From a virus: a DNA stretch of 29,152 bases. The stretch covers positions 1-29,152 of IMG/VR virus record IMGVR_UViG_3300020364_000316. One strand, written 5' to 3'. This document shows, piece by piece, positions 8,139 to 16,110 of the stretch (positions are counted from its first letter, which is position 1; every line of letters starts with the position of its first letter). Position numbers and translations under genes: made by a program. Below the pieces are notes generated by a model. It did no database searches. It was not told where the DNA came from and was given only the letters and a program-made list of their open reading frames with translations.

Positions 8139-9006
8139 CTACTACTGCTCTCCCTTTCATTTCTTCCCAATCTCTATTTTTTCTAACCTTATCATTAGTT
8201 TCTAATACTCCCGATAAAACATTAATATAAAGACCTAACGAATTTTCTACAGCTACACTTATTAGTGCATTTAAATCTTTGGGTAAACAATGTCCACCAA
8301 ATCCAAACTCATCATCTGGACCTGGAACTGTTAAATGTGATTTGCCTATCCTATCATCATATAAAACATACTCTACAACCTTATCATAATCTATATCTAA
8401 CTTCTCACAAATCTTATAAATTTCATTAGCAAATGATACTTTTGTTGCCAAAAATGCATTAATAAAATACTTAACCATTTCTGCCGTATTTGAACCTGTT
8501 TTAATAATAGGTGTTGTAGGATATATTCTTGAATATAATTGTTTAAGAGTTGTAGTTTGTGGTCTCGGACCTCCCAGTATAATACGTTTAGGATTTTTTA
8601 TATCTTCTAAAAAGTGTCTTTCAGTAAGAAATTCAGGATTAAAAACTACAGTAACTACTCCTCGTTTCTTTTTATATTCTTTATTCAACCTTTCAGTAGT
8701 TCCTGGTGGAACAGTTGATTTTATTACTACTGTTTTTAATTCTGAATCTGGATTATACCATCTACCTTTAGCAGTTTTATTAATATCTTTAATTACTTTC
8801 TCTACTATAGATGTATCACAACTACCATCTTTTTTCATTGGCGTTGGAACACATACAAATATAACTTCTGACTTTTTAATTACATCATCAACTTTAGTAC
8901 TCGACCCATTACCATTTGTATCATATGTTCTAACTTTATAATGTGGTGAAAGAACCGAATGCATAGCCTTTCCTACATAACCAAATCCTATTATACCTAT
9001 CTCCAT
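8131..9006 (-). CDS. Short UDP-glucose/GDP-mannose dehydrogenase-family protein
   Basis: This is a member of the nucleotide-sugar 6-dehydrogenase family, which oxidises C6 of a UDP- or GDP-sugar to a uronic acid using two NAD. GIIGFGYVGKAM is the NAD-binding GxGxxG. VCVPTP, STVPPGTT, NPEFL and the FGFGGHCLPKD segment with the catalytic cysteine (C240) are all present. An open frame extends to 9030, but GGAG lies six or seven bases before the ATG at 9006 and the protein then begins at the NAD-binding strand, so I take 9006 (291 aa). Classical enzymes have about 390-450 residues; the C-terminal Rossmann domain that helps bind the nucleotide sugar is missing. Whether another protein supplies it is unknown. 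The 5' end overlaps the GT at 8997-9905. Confidence 0.88.
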   Translation of the reverse strand: MEIGIIGFGYVGKAMHSVLSPHYKVRTYDTNGNGSSTKVDDVIKKSEVIFVCVPTPMKKDGSCDTSIVEKVIKDINKTAKGRWYNPDSELKTVVIKSTVPPGTTERLNKEYKKKRGVVTVVFNPEFLTERHFLEDIKNPKRIILGGPRPQTTTLKQLYSRIYPTTPIIKTGSNTAEMVKYFINAFLATKVSFANEIYKICEKLDIDYDKVVEYVLYDDRIGKSHLTVPGPDDEFGFGGHCLPKDLNALISVAVENSLGLYINVLSGVLETNDKVRKNRDWEEMKGRAVVDE

Positions 9007-9905
9007 TGTAACTCCCAATTTTCTAACCATTCTTCTTCAGTATAAAATCTTTCAAACCTTTCTCGAGAAGTTTGACTACACATATTATAAAATTTATTCT
9101 GTTTTAACTTATTAGCAATTTCTACTGCATGATCCAAATCACCAACTTTTACTGTAGTAAGTGGATGGCAATTCTCCTGCGTATCCAATCCTTTATAACC
9201 AATACAAGGAATACCATGCCAAGCACAATTCATAGCAAATGTTCCAGCAGCATGTGTTCTCATTAAATGAACACCTATATTAAACTGACTAAGTGCTACA
9301 ATCCATTCTCTCCAATTCATATAAGGCATATACTTAATATCTTCAATTGCATCCTCTTGAGGTTGTTTTCTTCCCATAGACGGGGCCCAAATTGGATCAC
9401 CTATTTCTCTCGCCACAATATAAGAATCAAATCCACCATACCAACTAACAAAGTTTCCACCAATGATAACTGCATCACCCCACTCACTTCTTGGAACTAA
9501 GTTATATGGTATCATCAAACTTCTCATCACTCTTACATCCTTACAACCTAATCCTAAATAATAATTTACATCAGATTCATTATGACAATAAACCCAATCT
9601 GCATCCATCAAGGTATTATAATAATGAAACTGCTTATCTATCTCATAATCTTGAAAGTACCAATGTGGACCTTCTTGCATTACTGCCACCTTATCACAAC
9701 AACCTCGTATATAATTTAAACTTACTTTTGGTTGTTCCTTTGGAATAATAACAATACCTAAATCAAAATGTTCCTGTGGTCTGGCATGTAAACTACACAT
9801 TGGTGCATCGAGTGCCAAACACCATGCCACTTCTGTACGAGAGTTTGGAAAGTTTTTTGGATACTTTTTATTATCCCCTGTTTCTGAAAAGAATGCTACT
9901 TTCAT
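8997..9905 (-). CDS. Putative GT-B-type glycosyltransferase
   Basis: This is a 302-aa protein with a GT-B-like pattern. The N-terminal half ends in VYCHNESDVNYYLGLG, a typical inter-domain stretch where a predicted acceptor domain checks for a sensed position. The C-terminal half has VIIGGNFVSWYGG, FNIGVHLMRTHAAGTFAMNCAWHG and IPCIGYKGLDTQENC, like the donor-binding domain of GT4-like enzymes, though a clean E-x7-E is not visible. It is shorter than usual GT4 proteins (about 350-400). AGGAGTTATACGG precedes the ATG. Neighbours are a nucleotide-sugar dehydrogenase and GT-A enzymes. The donor is unknown; a uronic-acid donor is a guess from context. Confidence 0.68.
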   Translation of the reverse strand: MKVAFFSETGDNKKYPKNFPNSRTEVAWCLALDAPMCSLHARPQEHFDLGIVIIPKEQPKVSLNYIRGCCDKVAVMQEGPHWYFQDYEIDKQFHYYNTLMDADWVYCHNESDVNYYLGLGCKDVRVMRSLMIPYNLVPRSEWGDAVIIGGNFVSWYGGFDSYIVAREIGDPIWAPSMGRKQPQEDAIEDIKYMPYMNWREWIVALSQFNIGVHLMRTHAAGTFAMNCAWHGIPCIGYKGLDTQENCHPLTTVKVGDLDHAVEIANKLKQNKFYNMCSQTSRERFERFYTEEEWLENWELQWR

Positions 9906-10666
9906 CCGTATAACTCCTTATAAGTTCTTCTTATCCAATAATTTGCATCTCTACCCATATCATTTTGTGGTATAGCATTAAAATGATATACCCAACCTGC
10001 ATCTAAAAAATGTAATTCATCAGTCCACCAACATTGTTTATCTATATATAATAAATTTTTTCTAAATAAATCCTGTAAATTATAGCAATTTGGTAATATT
10101 TTTACATCAACCTTATTTTTATTTAACATAAAATTCAATATAGTTTGGTCTGTAGCCGTTTTTAACTTACTAATAGTTTTATTAATCCAATCACTATTAT
10201 CAGAATAATATTCTCTCATAGTATTAAAAAACCCTTTATGTGAATCATTGACAATCTGAAACCCTCCGTTAATATATGTCCAAGGTTTAACCTTCCTTTT
10301 ATCAAATAACTCTTCACCAAATCCTTTTATACTTCTTAATACCCATTCATAATCTCCATCATTCATCACTCCACAATATTTACCTTCAGATTCTTCAAAG
10401 AAATTAGAACAATCTGGATGAACTATTGTATCAGCATCAACCATAAGAATTTGGTCATATTCAATATTATTAGATTCTAATATATCAAACAAATAATATC
10501 TTTGCCAAGTTATTTTCATATAATCTATTGGATATAATAACTCATCTAATACTAACAATTCACTATTATTTTTATTACACCATTGTTTCCAACTATCAAT
10601 AGAATAGTCATAAGAAGAACCTCTTTCACTTATTTTTATAGCTGGAATGAATACTACATTATTCAT
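9902..10666 (-). CDS. GT-A glycosyltransferase
   Basis: The open frame extends to 10828, but the first 54 codons lie inside the preceding gene. The ATG at 10666 overlaps that gene's TAA (10659-10661), and the protein then begins MNNVVFIPAIKIS, a normal first strand, so I take 10666 (254 aa). YDQILMVDADTIVHPDC holds a clear DxD (DAD) metal-binding site. TYINGGFQIVNDSHKGFF and TATDQTILNFML match the acceptor/donor motifs seen in GT8-like and related GT-A transferases. HFNAIPQNDMGR near the end includes a histidine in the place often used for metal binding. Donor and acceptor are unknown. Confidence 0.78.
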   Translation of the reverse strand: MNNVVFIPAIKISERGSSYDYSIDSWKQWCNKNNSELLVLDELLYPIDYMKITWQRYYLFDILESNNIEYDQILMVDADTIVHPDCSNFFEESEGKYCGVMNDGDYEWVLRSIKGFGEELFDKRKVKPWTYINGGFQIVNDSHKGFFNTMREYYSDNSDWINKTISKLKTATDQTILNFMLNKNKVDVKILPNCYNLQDLFRKNLLYIDKQCWWTDELHFLDAGWVYHFNAIPQNDMGRDANYWIRRTYKELYG

Positions 10667-12305
10667 TAAAACCCCATTCTTCTTTTGTAAATACATTAAA
10701 TGGATAACCCTTATATAATTCCTTAACTTTGAAATTATAAATTCCTTCCCAATCTGTTTTATCTCTTTCACTGGATTTATTTTTTCTAGCGAAATAAAAC
10801 CGTGGTTGTAAAAAGTTATAACCATCAATTATTTTACTATAATTTTTTATTAAATCATCATCACTCTGTGCATCAAAGTATGCAAATTTTAATCTATTGA
10901 GTGAAAATATTTCTACATTTCCTTTCTTAATATGTTCAACCTCTCCACCTAATAACTGATTTCTCAGTGCTGTAGAAACTATTACATCTACATCATCATT
11001 TTGTCTAATTCCCATTAATGTAAGAATAGCACTTTGTGTTAAAGTATATTCTTCCCTCGGAAATCCCATAGAATCCAATTCTAAAATATTTCTAAGTTTA
11101 GAAACTGGAGAATAAACTCTATGTATACCATCCTTCTTACGTGGTTTATTATAAATATTATCCTTTAACATATAAAAAGGAAAATATTTTTCACCCCTTA
11201 TTAACCTGCCTATCATAGCACAGGCTCTATGATAACCGTGTCTAATAAATCCATTATCAAACTCTACAGGACTATTTCTAAGAAACTTTTCTATATCTAA
11301 ATCAGACATATCTTTCCTTTTCTTAAAATAATCTTCAGTTAAATTATGCCATCCAATCTCATGATGGTCATCAATATCATACTTAAATCCAGCCATCATT
11401 GTATTATAATATTGCCAATTAGTTGAATCTAATTTAACCTTCTGTCTATTTTTTTCATTCTTCCAATAATTTACAACATCACCAACTGTTTTTAACTTGT
11501 AGTCATTTAAAATAACTTCCTTTCCACCGCCACCTGATTGTAATTCCATTTGTAAAAAATAATCTAAATTAATAGGTTCGTATTCAATTTTAGTTTTCTT
11601 TCCTTTTCCTGTATGTTTTCCTAAACTTAAAAACCATTTATTGTTTCTTGAATCACCTTCCAAATAACTAAATTTTAAATCAGTTTTCCACGCCGCATAA
11701 TTAAAACTTAATTGATCTCTTTTACTGTTATACTTTATTTCATTCCACCACTCTTCCATAGTCTCAATACAATCTTTTTCATTATGTTTCCGTAATATAA
11801 TCATTCCTGTAATTAAACCATTATTCTTAGGATATCCTTCTTTTTTATATCTATCAATTTGATTTTTTATTAATACAGGATTATCCTTATAATTACCATT
11901 ATTTTTCTTACCTAATTGAAAAATAGCATCAGCTTCCTTATAAATACAATTTCTAGGGTCAAGTTTATTCTGTGCATGATCAAAGAAAGATACATTACAA
12001 CTATTAATTAACTGATCTATATTACCCCTAACTGTTAAGTTACCATCTATAAAAATACTATACTCATATTCATTTAAAAACCTATGTGGTAAAATTTTAT
12101 ATCTTTTAGCACTTCTCGTTAAATCTGTATAATAAGGTGTACACTTCCTAATTTCCCATACATCTGAACTTAAATTTTCACTATCAGTAAAACAAATGTA
12201 GTCCCACCCTTTATCAATAAAATGTGGATCTACTAAAGTGTCATAATCACCAAATATAGTTGTATATATAACTTTACTGTTCATATATTTGACCAAATAG
12301 CTCAT
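10659..12305 (-). CDS. DUF616-like glycosyltransferase fused to GxHR/nucleotidyltransferase-like module
   Basis: This is a 548-aa fusion. Residues about 8-235 look like a DUF616/TOD1-type transferase: VIYTTIFGDYDTL (12-24), WDYICFTDS (34-42), YEYSIFIDGNLTV (80-92) and RDQLSFNYAAW (196-206). The C-terminal part carries RHGYHRACAMIGRL (355-368) and, some 70 residues later, MGIRQNDDVDVIVS (431-444). These are a GxHRxA motif and an acidic DDxD motif like those of the separate protein at 4320-5330. Methionine 8 (12284) is an alternative start; neither candidate has a clear Shine-Dalgarno, but ATG at 12305 makes a 4-base overlap with the upstream stop. The order suggests one enzyme transferring a sugar and the other handling a phosphate or nucleotidyl group. 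Confidence 0.72.
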   Translation of the reverse strand: MSYLVKYMNSKVIYTTIFGDYDTLVDPHFIDKGWDYICFTDSENLSSDVWEIRKCTPYYTDLTRSAKRYKILPHRFLNEYEYSIFIDGNLTVRGNIDQLINSCNVSFFDHAQNKLDPRNCIYKEADAIFQLGKKNNGNYKDNPVLIKNQIDRYKKEGYPKNNGLITGMIILRKHNEKDCIETMEEWWNEIKYNSKRDQLSFNYAAWKTDLKFSYLEGDSRNNKWFLSLGKHTGKGKKTKIEYEPINLDYFLQMELQSGGGGKEVILNDYKLKTVGDVVNYWKNEKNRQKVKLDSTNWQYYNTMMAGFKYDIDDHHEIGWHNLTEDYFKKRKDMSDLDIEKFLRNSPVEFDNGFIRHGYHRACAMIGRLIRGEKYFPFYMLKDNIYNKPRKKDGIHRVYSPVSKLRNILELDSMGFPREEYTLTQSAILTLMGIRQNDDVDVIVSTALRNQLLGGEVEHIKKGNVEIFSLNRLKFAYFDAQSDDDLIKNYSKIIDGYNFLQPRFYFARKNKSSERDKTDWEGIYNFKVKELYKGYPFNVFTKEEWGFNE

Positions 12306-13171
12306 AAATAAATTTCATTTTTAATAAAATTACCCCCAATAGGAAATTGTCTTTGTGCTGTGTGCACCTCTGAATATCTACATACAGTTTGCATAGTACC
12401 ACATTGATTTCCTACATTTAACTTTGCCTTTGATCTAATATACAATTGTATTCGTATATCCATATGTCTTAAATCCAAAGCCTTATTTATAAAATTAAAT
12501 GGTGTATCTTTTAACTGTTTAAAAGAATAATAAAAATACGGAAGTGGATTATCTTTTAATACCTTCGTAATCTTTTCAGTATCACTATTATAAGATTTTT
12601 CATCATACTTTCCACATTGAGTTCCAAACCTATCAGAAATTAAAAGTGCTCCAAATTCATCACTACCAACTGTTTCACTTATGATTGAATCTCCAATACC
12701 TATTTCTTTATCAGACCAATATAACTCAGGTTTATTATCTACATACTCATTTGGTTCAAATTGCCAGAATTTTAAAATTTGTTCAACTAAAGGAACATTA
12801 GGATTATCTTTCTCATATATACGATAATGGTCATGAAATATTTCACCACGAATATAATCCTTAAATGAATCTACATAAGGATTATTTTTAAAAATGATTT
12901 CCATATTATTATGTGAATAACTAAGTAACGAGTAAACCATTTCTTTTGATGATACATAAACTTTACAATCAGGATACTTTTCTTTAAGTAATCGAGGCAT
13001 TGCAGATATAATTCCCCAATCACCGATACCGTGCGCCATTCTTAAAATCGTAAATTGTTGAGATTCTAAATACTCATCTGGTATCCGTAATCCCTCAGAT
13101 TGTTCAAACCCTAATTTTTCAACCTCATCTACGTGATAAAGTTTATTGTCTATTATTCTCCAAAATATCAC
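12302..13171 (-). CDS. GT9 heptosyltransferase-like protein
   Basis: This is a 289-aa protein read from a GTG at 13171, 29 bases inside the upstream gene. FTILRMAHGIGDWGIISA followed by LLKEKYPDCKVYV matches the N-terminal glycine-rich motif of GT9 enzymes such as heptosyltransferases. NVGNQCGTMQTVCR near residue 255 resembles their C-terminal SNDSGPMHLA motif. GT9 enzymes use ADP-heptose or related donors to build the lipopolysaccharide core. Sequence drift is large, so the precise substrate cannot be read off. No in-frame ATG lies near the 5' end before the GT9 motif, which supports a GTG or other non-ATG start. The presence of a GT9 protein points to an outer-membrane glycan target. Confidence 0.68.
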   Translation of the reverse strand: MIFWRIIDNKLYHVDEVEKLGFEQSEGLRIPDEYLESQQFTILRMAHGIGDWGIISAMPRLLKEKYPDCKVYVSSKEMVYSLLSYSHNNMEIIFKNNPYVDSFKDYIRGEIFHDHYRIYEKDNPNVPLVEQILKFWQFEPNEYVDNKPELYWSDKEIGIGDSIISETVGSDEFGALLISDRFGTQCGKYDEKSYNSDTEKITKVLKDNPLPYFYYSFKQLKDTPFNFINKALDLRHMDIRIQLYIRSKAKLNVGNQCGTMQTVCRYSEVHTAQRQFPIGGNFIKNEIYL

Positions 13172-13772
13172 TATATAACCTGTTTTGTTGTTCTTGTTTA
13201 TCTATTGTCTTATGATGATATAAACTTAATTCTTCATGTGGTGGAAGATGTGAATATTCTTTAGTTCCTACAATATATTCATGAACTTTTCTTGTCCAAT
13301 GAATTGAATCTACATTTCTATATACTCGTGCTTGATAATCTGGATAGTTTACCCAACCTTTACTACTAACTTTCCATCCCCATTTGTCTATATGTTCCTG
13401 TGTAATACCTTCAACTGTATTTACTCTTGGTATCCAAACCAAATCAACATCATTCATTTCTAATATAGTATGTATTTGTTCCATTAATATTTCATGTGGA
13501 ATTTCATCTGCATCTAGATGAAATATATACTCACCATCACACATTGACTTTGTATGATTTTTTAAATCTGAAAAATTGCCACTAAATTCATATGGATGCC
13601 AACTAAATCCAATATTACTTTTCAAATATTCTTCTATATCTTTAGTGCCATTGTTAGTGTCATAAGTAATTACTATTTCATCTTGTAACTCTTTATGTTT
13701 CAATAAAAACGTAACTAATTTTTGTAACTCATCTTCTTCATTACAAACGGTAATCGCATAACTTATTTTCAT
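13143..13772 (-). CDS. GT2-family glycosyltransferase
   Basis: This 209-aa protein is clearly a family 2 transferase of the WaaE/LgtF type. It begins ISYAITVCNEEDELQKLV (residues 3-20), continues with DEIVITYDTNNGT, has NFSDLKNHTKSMCDGEYIFHLDADE containing the DxD (DAD), and ends ARVYRNVDSIHWTRKVHEYI. Such enzymes add a hexose to lipopolysaccharide core or other glycans. AGGTAGATAA precedes the ATG, and the stop lies within the GT9-like gene. The length is a little short compared with 250-aa relatives, but the motifs are intact. Confidence 0.88.
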   Translation of the reverse strand: MKISYAITVCNEEDELQKLVTFLLKHKELQDEIVITYDTNNGTKDIEEYLKSNIGFSWHPYEFSGNFSDLKNHTKSMCDGEYIFHLDADEIPHEILMEQIHTILEMNDVDLVWIPRVNTVEGITQEHIDKWGWKVSSKGWVNYPDYQARVYRNVDSIHWTRKVHEYIVGTKEYSHLPPHEELSLYHHKTIDKQEQQNRLYSDILENNRQ

Positions 13773-14318
13773 TTATCTACCTGGATGAACTCTCGGTTTT
13801 CTTCTACCATACTTTGATTCAAGGAATGTCCATATTTCTGTCATCAAATCAGGATCCAAAGTATATATAAGTCTACACGTAACCTTCCTTAACTCTTTAA
13901 ACTTATATGTTCTATATGCTTTTCTTATTTTAGAAAGTGCTAAAATACGTTGAGGACCAAAATGTTGTATAGTTCCAGCACCAAACTGTAAACCATCCAT
14001 CATTTTTACACTACCCATTTTAGTTCGTTTTAAAAATAATGGGTCAAGAACAAGAACTAACCTTCGTTTTTTATTAGATCCAGCCCCATATACAAATTGA
14101 ATTAAATCTCCTTTTGCAACGTCAATCCAATCAATTAATCCTGCCTTTTTTAGTATTTCCTCACCTTTAGGAGTATCTTTTGCAACTTCCTTTAATTTAG
14201 GATGTTTATCTGATTTTGGTTTATCTTCTTCTTCTTTAGATTTTAATTTCTTTTCTGCTTTTTTTACTTTTTTATCAATACCATCAAGCAATTCATCCAT
14301 TAAACTTTTTTCTGCCAT
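13773..14318 (-). CDS. Lysine-rich protein of unknown function
   Basis: I do not recognise this 181-aa protein. Residues 1-55 are dominated by Lys, Glu and Asp and look like a charged, probably helical linker. A more compact region follows, with KGDLIQFVYGAGSNKKRRLVLVLDP (a strand-rich, SH3/KOW-like look, not established) and a basic C-terminus KYGRRKPRVHPGR. No signal peptide or membrane segment is visible. It sits between the zinc-ribbon gene and the GT2 gene without a gap (AAAGGATTTATAAA before the ATG). Its basic tail is compatible with binding nucleic acid or an acidic glycan. It may be a phage structural or packaging protein interrupting the glycan cluster. Confidence 0.75.
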   Translation of the reverse strand: MAEKSLMDELLDGIDKKVKKAEKKLKSKEEEDKPKSDKHPKLKEVAKDTPKGEEILKKAGLIDWIDVAKGDLIQFVYGAGSNKKRRLVLVLDPLFLKRTKMGSVKMMDGLQFGAGTIQHFGPQRILALSKIRKAYRTYKFKELRKVTCRLIYTLDPDLMTEIWTFLESKYGRRKPRVHPGR

Positions 14319-14319
14319 T

Positions 14320-14763
14320 TTATAAATCCTTTACAATGCCCATATCTTTACAGGCGTCTAAAAATTCATTCTGACCATAAATATTAGCAGATTCTACATC
14401 TAATCGTTTTTCCTCTCCATTATACTTTTCTCTATCTTCTTCTGGAATATCTACAACTTTAGCATATTTCCAACTCCATTCATCGTGAGTACCCTCAGGA
14501 AAGATTATACCTTTTGGACCCATATTTAAAACACTTGGAATCCACACAATATCTCTTTCCCAATCTGCAATTTGTAACTCTACTATTAATTGTGGGGATG
14601 CTTCTAATGAAGAAAGTAACTCATCACTACCATATTTAAATTTAGAATTGCTTGTATAACCACATTGAAAACATAAATAACTATGAAAATTATCCTCTAC
14701 TACATATTCATCAAAACACTGTGATTTTGATTTACATACAGGACATTTTATTTTTGATTCCAC
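14320..14763 (-). CDS. Zinc-ribbon protein, unknown function
   Basis: This is a 147-aa protein read from a GTG start at 14763. It opens with KCPVCKSKSQCFDEY and then YLCFQCGYTSNS, giving two CxxC pairs (residues 8/11 and 31/34) of a classic zinc ribbon. The remaining 110 residues (IVWIPSVLNMGPKGIIFPE and WSWKYAKVVDIPEEDREKY) have no motif I recognise. Paired with the lysine-rich gene downstream, it forms a two-gene insert among glycosyltransferase genes. A zinc ribbon of this kind often serves in nucleic-acid or protein binding. AGAAGG lies upstream of the GTG. Confidence 0.78.
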   Translation of the reverse strand: MESKIKCPVCKSKSQCFDEYVVEDNFHSYLCFQCGYTSNSKFKYGSDELLSSLEASPQLIVELQIADWERDIVWIPSVLNMGPKGIIFPEGTHDEWSWKYAKVVDIPEEDREKYNGEEKRLDVESANIYGQNEFLDACKDMGIVKDL

Positions 14764-14764
14764 T

Positions 14765-16099
14765 TCAATTTACCTTCTTCAACGTAGGTAATGTAATCTT
14801 TGGTGGTTCTGTATCTTTTACTTTCTTTAATTTTGGAAGTTTTAACTTAACTTCCTTCGGAAATTCAGGAACATTATCGTCAAGAATTTTCTCAAAAATT
14901 TCAGTCATTTTATTAAGGGAAAATCTAGATTTATTTATTGTTCCTTGCTTTGCTGAATTTAAAGCAAAACGTTTATAATTTTGAAATACATTTTTTAAAA
15001 CTTTCGAAGCCATTTGATAATTAACCGTAAACCAATAAGAATCTTTAACATAAATTCCCTTTTGAAATGATTGTTTACTTACCTTCTTCATAGAACCACT
15101 CAAAAGAACAGATAAATTCTTAGTAAGAAAATCAACATGTCCACTCCAATTCGGTGCTATAACTGGTTTTTGACTAATTGATGCTTCTAACAGTGGTCTT
15201 CCAAATCCTTCACCGTGAGTAAATGTTACATGAGATTTTACTTTAGGATGATTATATAACTCATTCATTTCATCATCTGTTAAATCTCCATGCAATAAAT
15301 AAATATTTGGTAATACTTTAGCATCTACAGTATTTTTTATATCTTCAATTTTAACTAACATTTCTCGTTTATCTATTAAAGAAAACGTAGCTCCACTTGA
15401 TTTCATTAAAAGTGCAGGACTATTTTTCACATTCTTAAATGTTTCTAAAAATGTTTTAACTAACATACCTAAATCTTTTCTATCATTTCCCAAGTCTCCC
15501 TGTAACCAATGTCCTACAAACAAAAAACAGAAATCTTCTTTTATTTTTGAAAATTTATCAGTTAATTCCTTTGAAAATACTTTAGTTTTCTTAAAAATAT
15601 TAGTATCAGTTCCTTCAAATAAAACTTCTATGGGTTTATTAACTTTAAGTTCACCTATCTTTTCTTTACTTTGTTCATCAACTCTATCAAATGACATATT
15701 TTCTAAAGTTTCTTTTGTAAACTTAGAAGGAACTATATTTAAATCCATTCTATTCATTCCCTCAACCCACTCTGGTGGACATGCAGTTGTTTCAATACCC
15801 GCAGTAATACCAATATTATACTTTGCAACCGGCTGAAATTCATTTGGAATAACAATATGAATATGAACATCTGGTTGTTTTTCTAAATTTACATCAACCA
15901 TTAATCTATCTATAATAACTTTATCATTAGGATCTGCATCATTTAATGCATTTTGTGGTGTTGTTCCCCATCTAACTGGAAAAATTTTAACATTATACTT
16001 ATCCATTGAAATCAAAGATCTACAAATATCTCTACTATGTGAACCATAACCACTCCGTGTTGCAACAGGAGCAGTAACTAAAACTAAAGGTTTACTCAT
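14765..16099 (-). CDS. GT4-family glycosyltransferase with basic C-terminal tail
   Basis: This is a 444-aa GT-B enzyme. The N-terminal domain begins VLVTAPVATRSGYGSHSRDI, a usual acceptor-domain start with its glycine loop. CFLFVGHWLQGD is the start of the donor domain. EGFGRPLLE (297-305) carries the E-x7-E that contacts the nucleotide sugar in GT4 enzymes. After about residue 405 the protein has an extra lysine-proline tail with two similar blocks, KLPKLKKV and TLPTLKKV, which are not part of the fold and may dock to an acidic partner or membrane. An AGGAAGGA Shine-Dalgarno precedes the ATG. It is downstream of the second GT4 gene with an 11-base gap. Confidence 0.88.
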   Translation of the reverse strand: MSKPLVLVTAPVATRSGYGSHSRDICRSLISMDKYNVKIFPVRWGTTPQNALNDADPNDKVIIDRLMVDVNLEKQPDVHIHIVIPNEFQPVAKYNIGITAGIETTACPPEWVEGMNRMDLNIVPSKFTKETLENMSFDRVDEQSKEKIGELKVNKPIEVLFEGTDTNIFKKTKVFSKELTDKFSKIKEDFCFLFVGHWLQGDLGNDRKDLGMLVKTFLETFKNVKNSPALLMKSSGATFSLIDKREMLVKIEDIKNTVDAKVLPNIYLLHGDLTDDEMNELYNHPKVKSHVTFTHGEGFGRPLLEASISQKPVIAPNWSGHVDFLTKNLSVLLSGSMKKVSKQSFQKGIYVKDSYWFTVNYQMASKVLKNVFQNYKRFALNSAKQGTINKSRFSLNKMTEIFEKILDDNVPEFPKEVKLKLPKLKKVKDTEPPKITLPTLKKVN

Positions 16100-16110
16100 A
16101 ACTATCCTTC

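Noticed and set aside
10667-10828. 54-codon N-terminal extension of the GT-A gene
   Set aside because: It lies inside the DUF616-like gene. The ATG at 10666 gives the expected first strand and an 8-base overlap with the upstream stop.
14652-14978. Plus-strand 108-aa frame
   Set aside because: It is a shadow of the zinc-ribbon and GT4 genes on the other strand.
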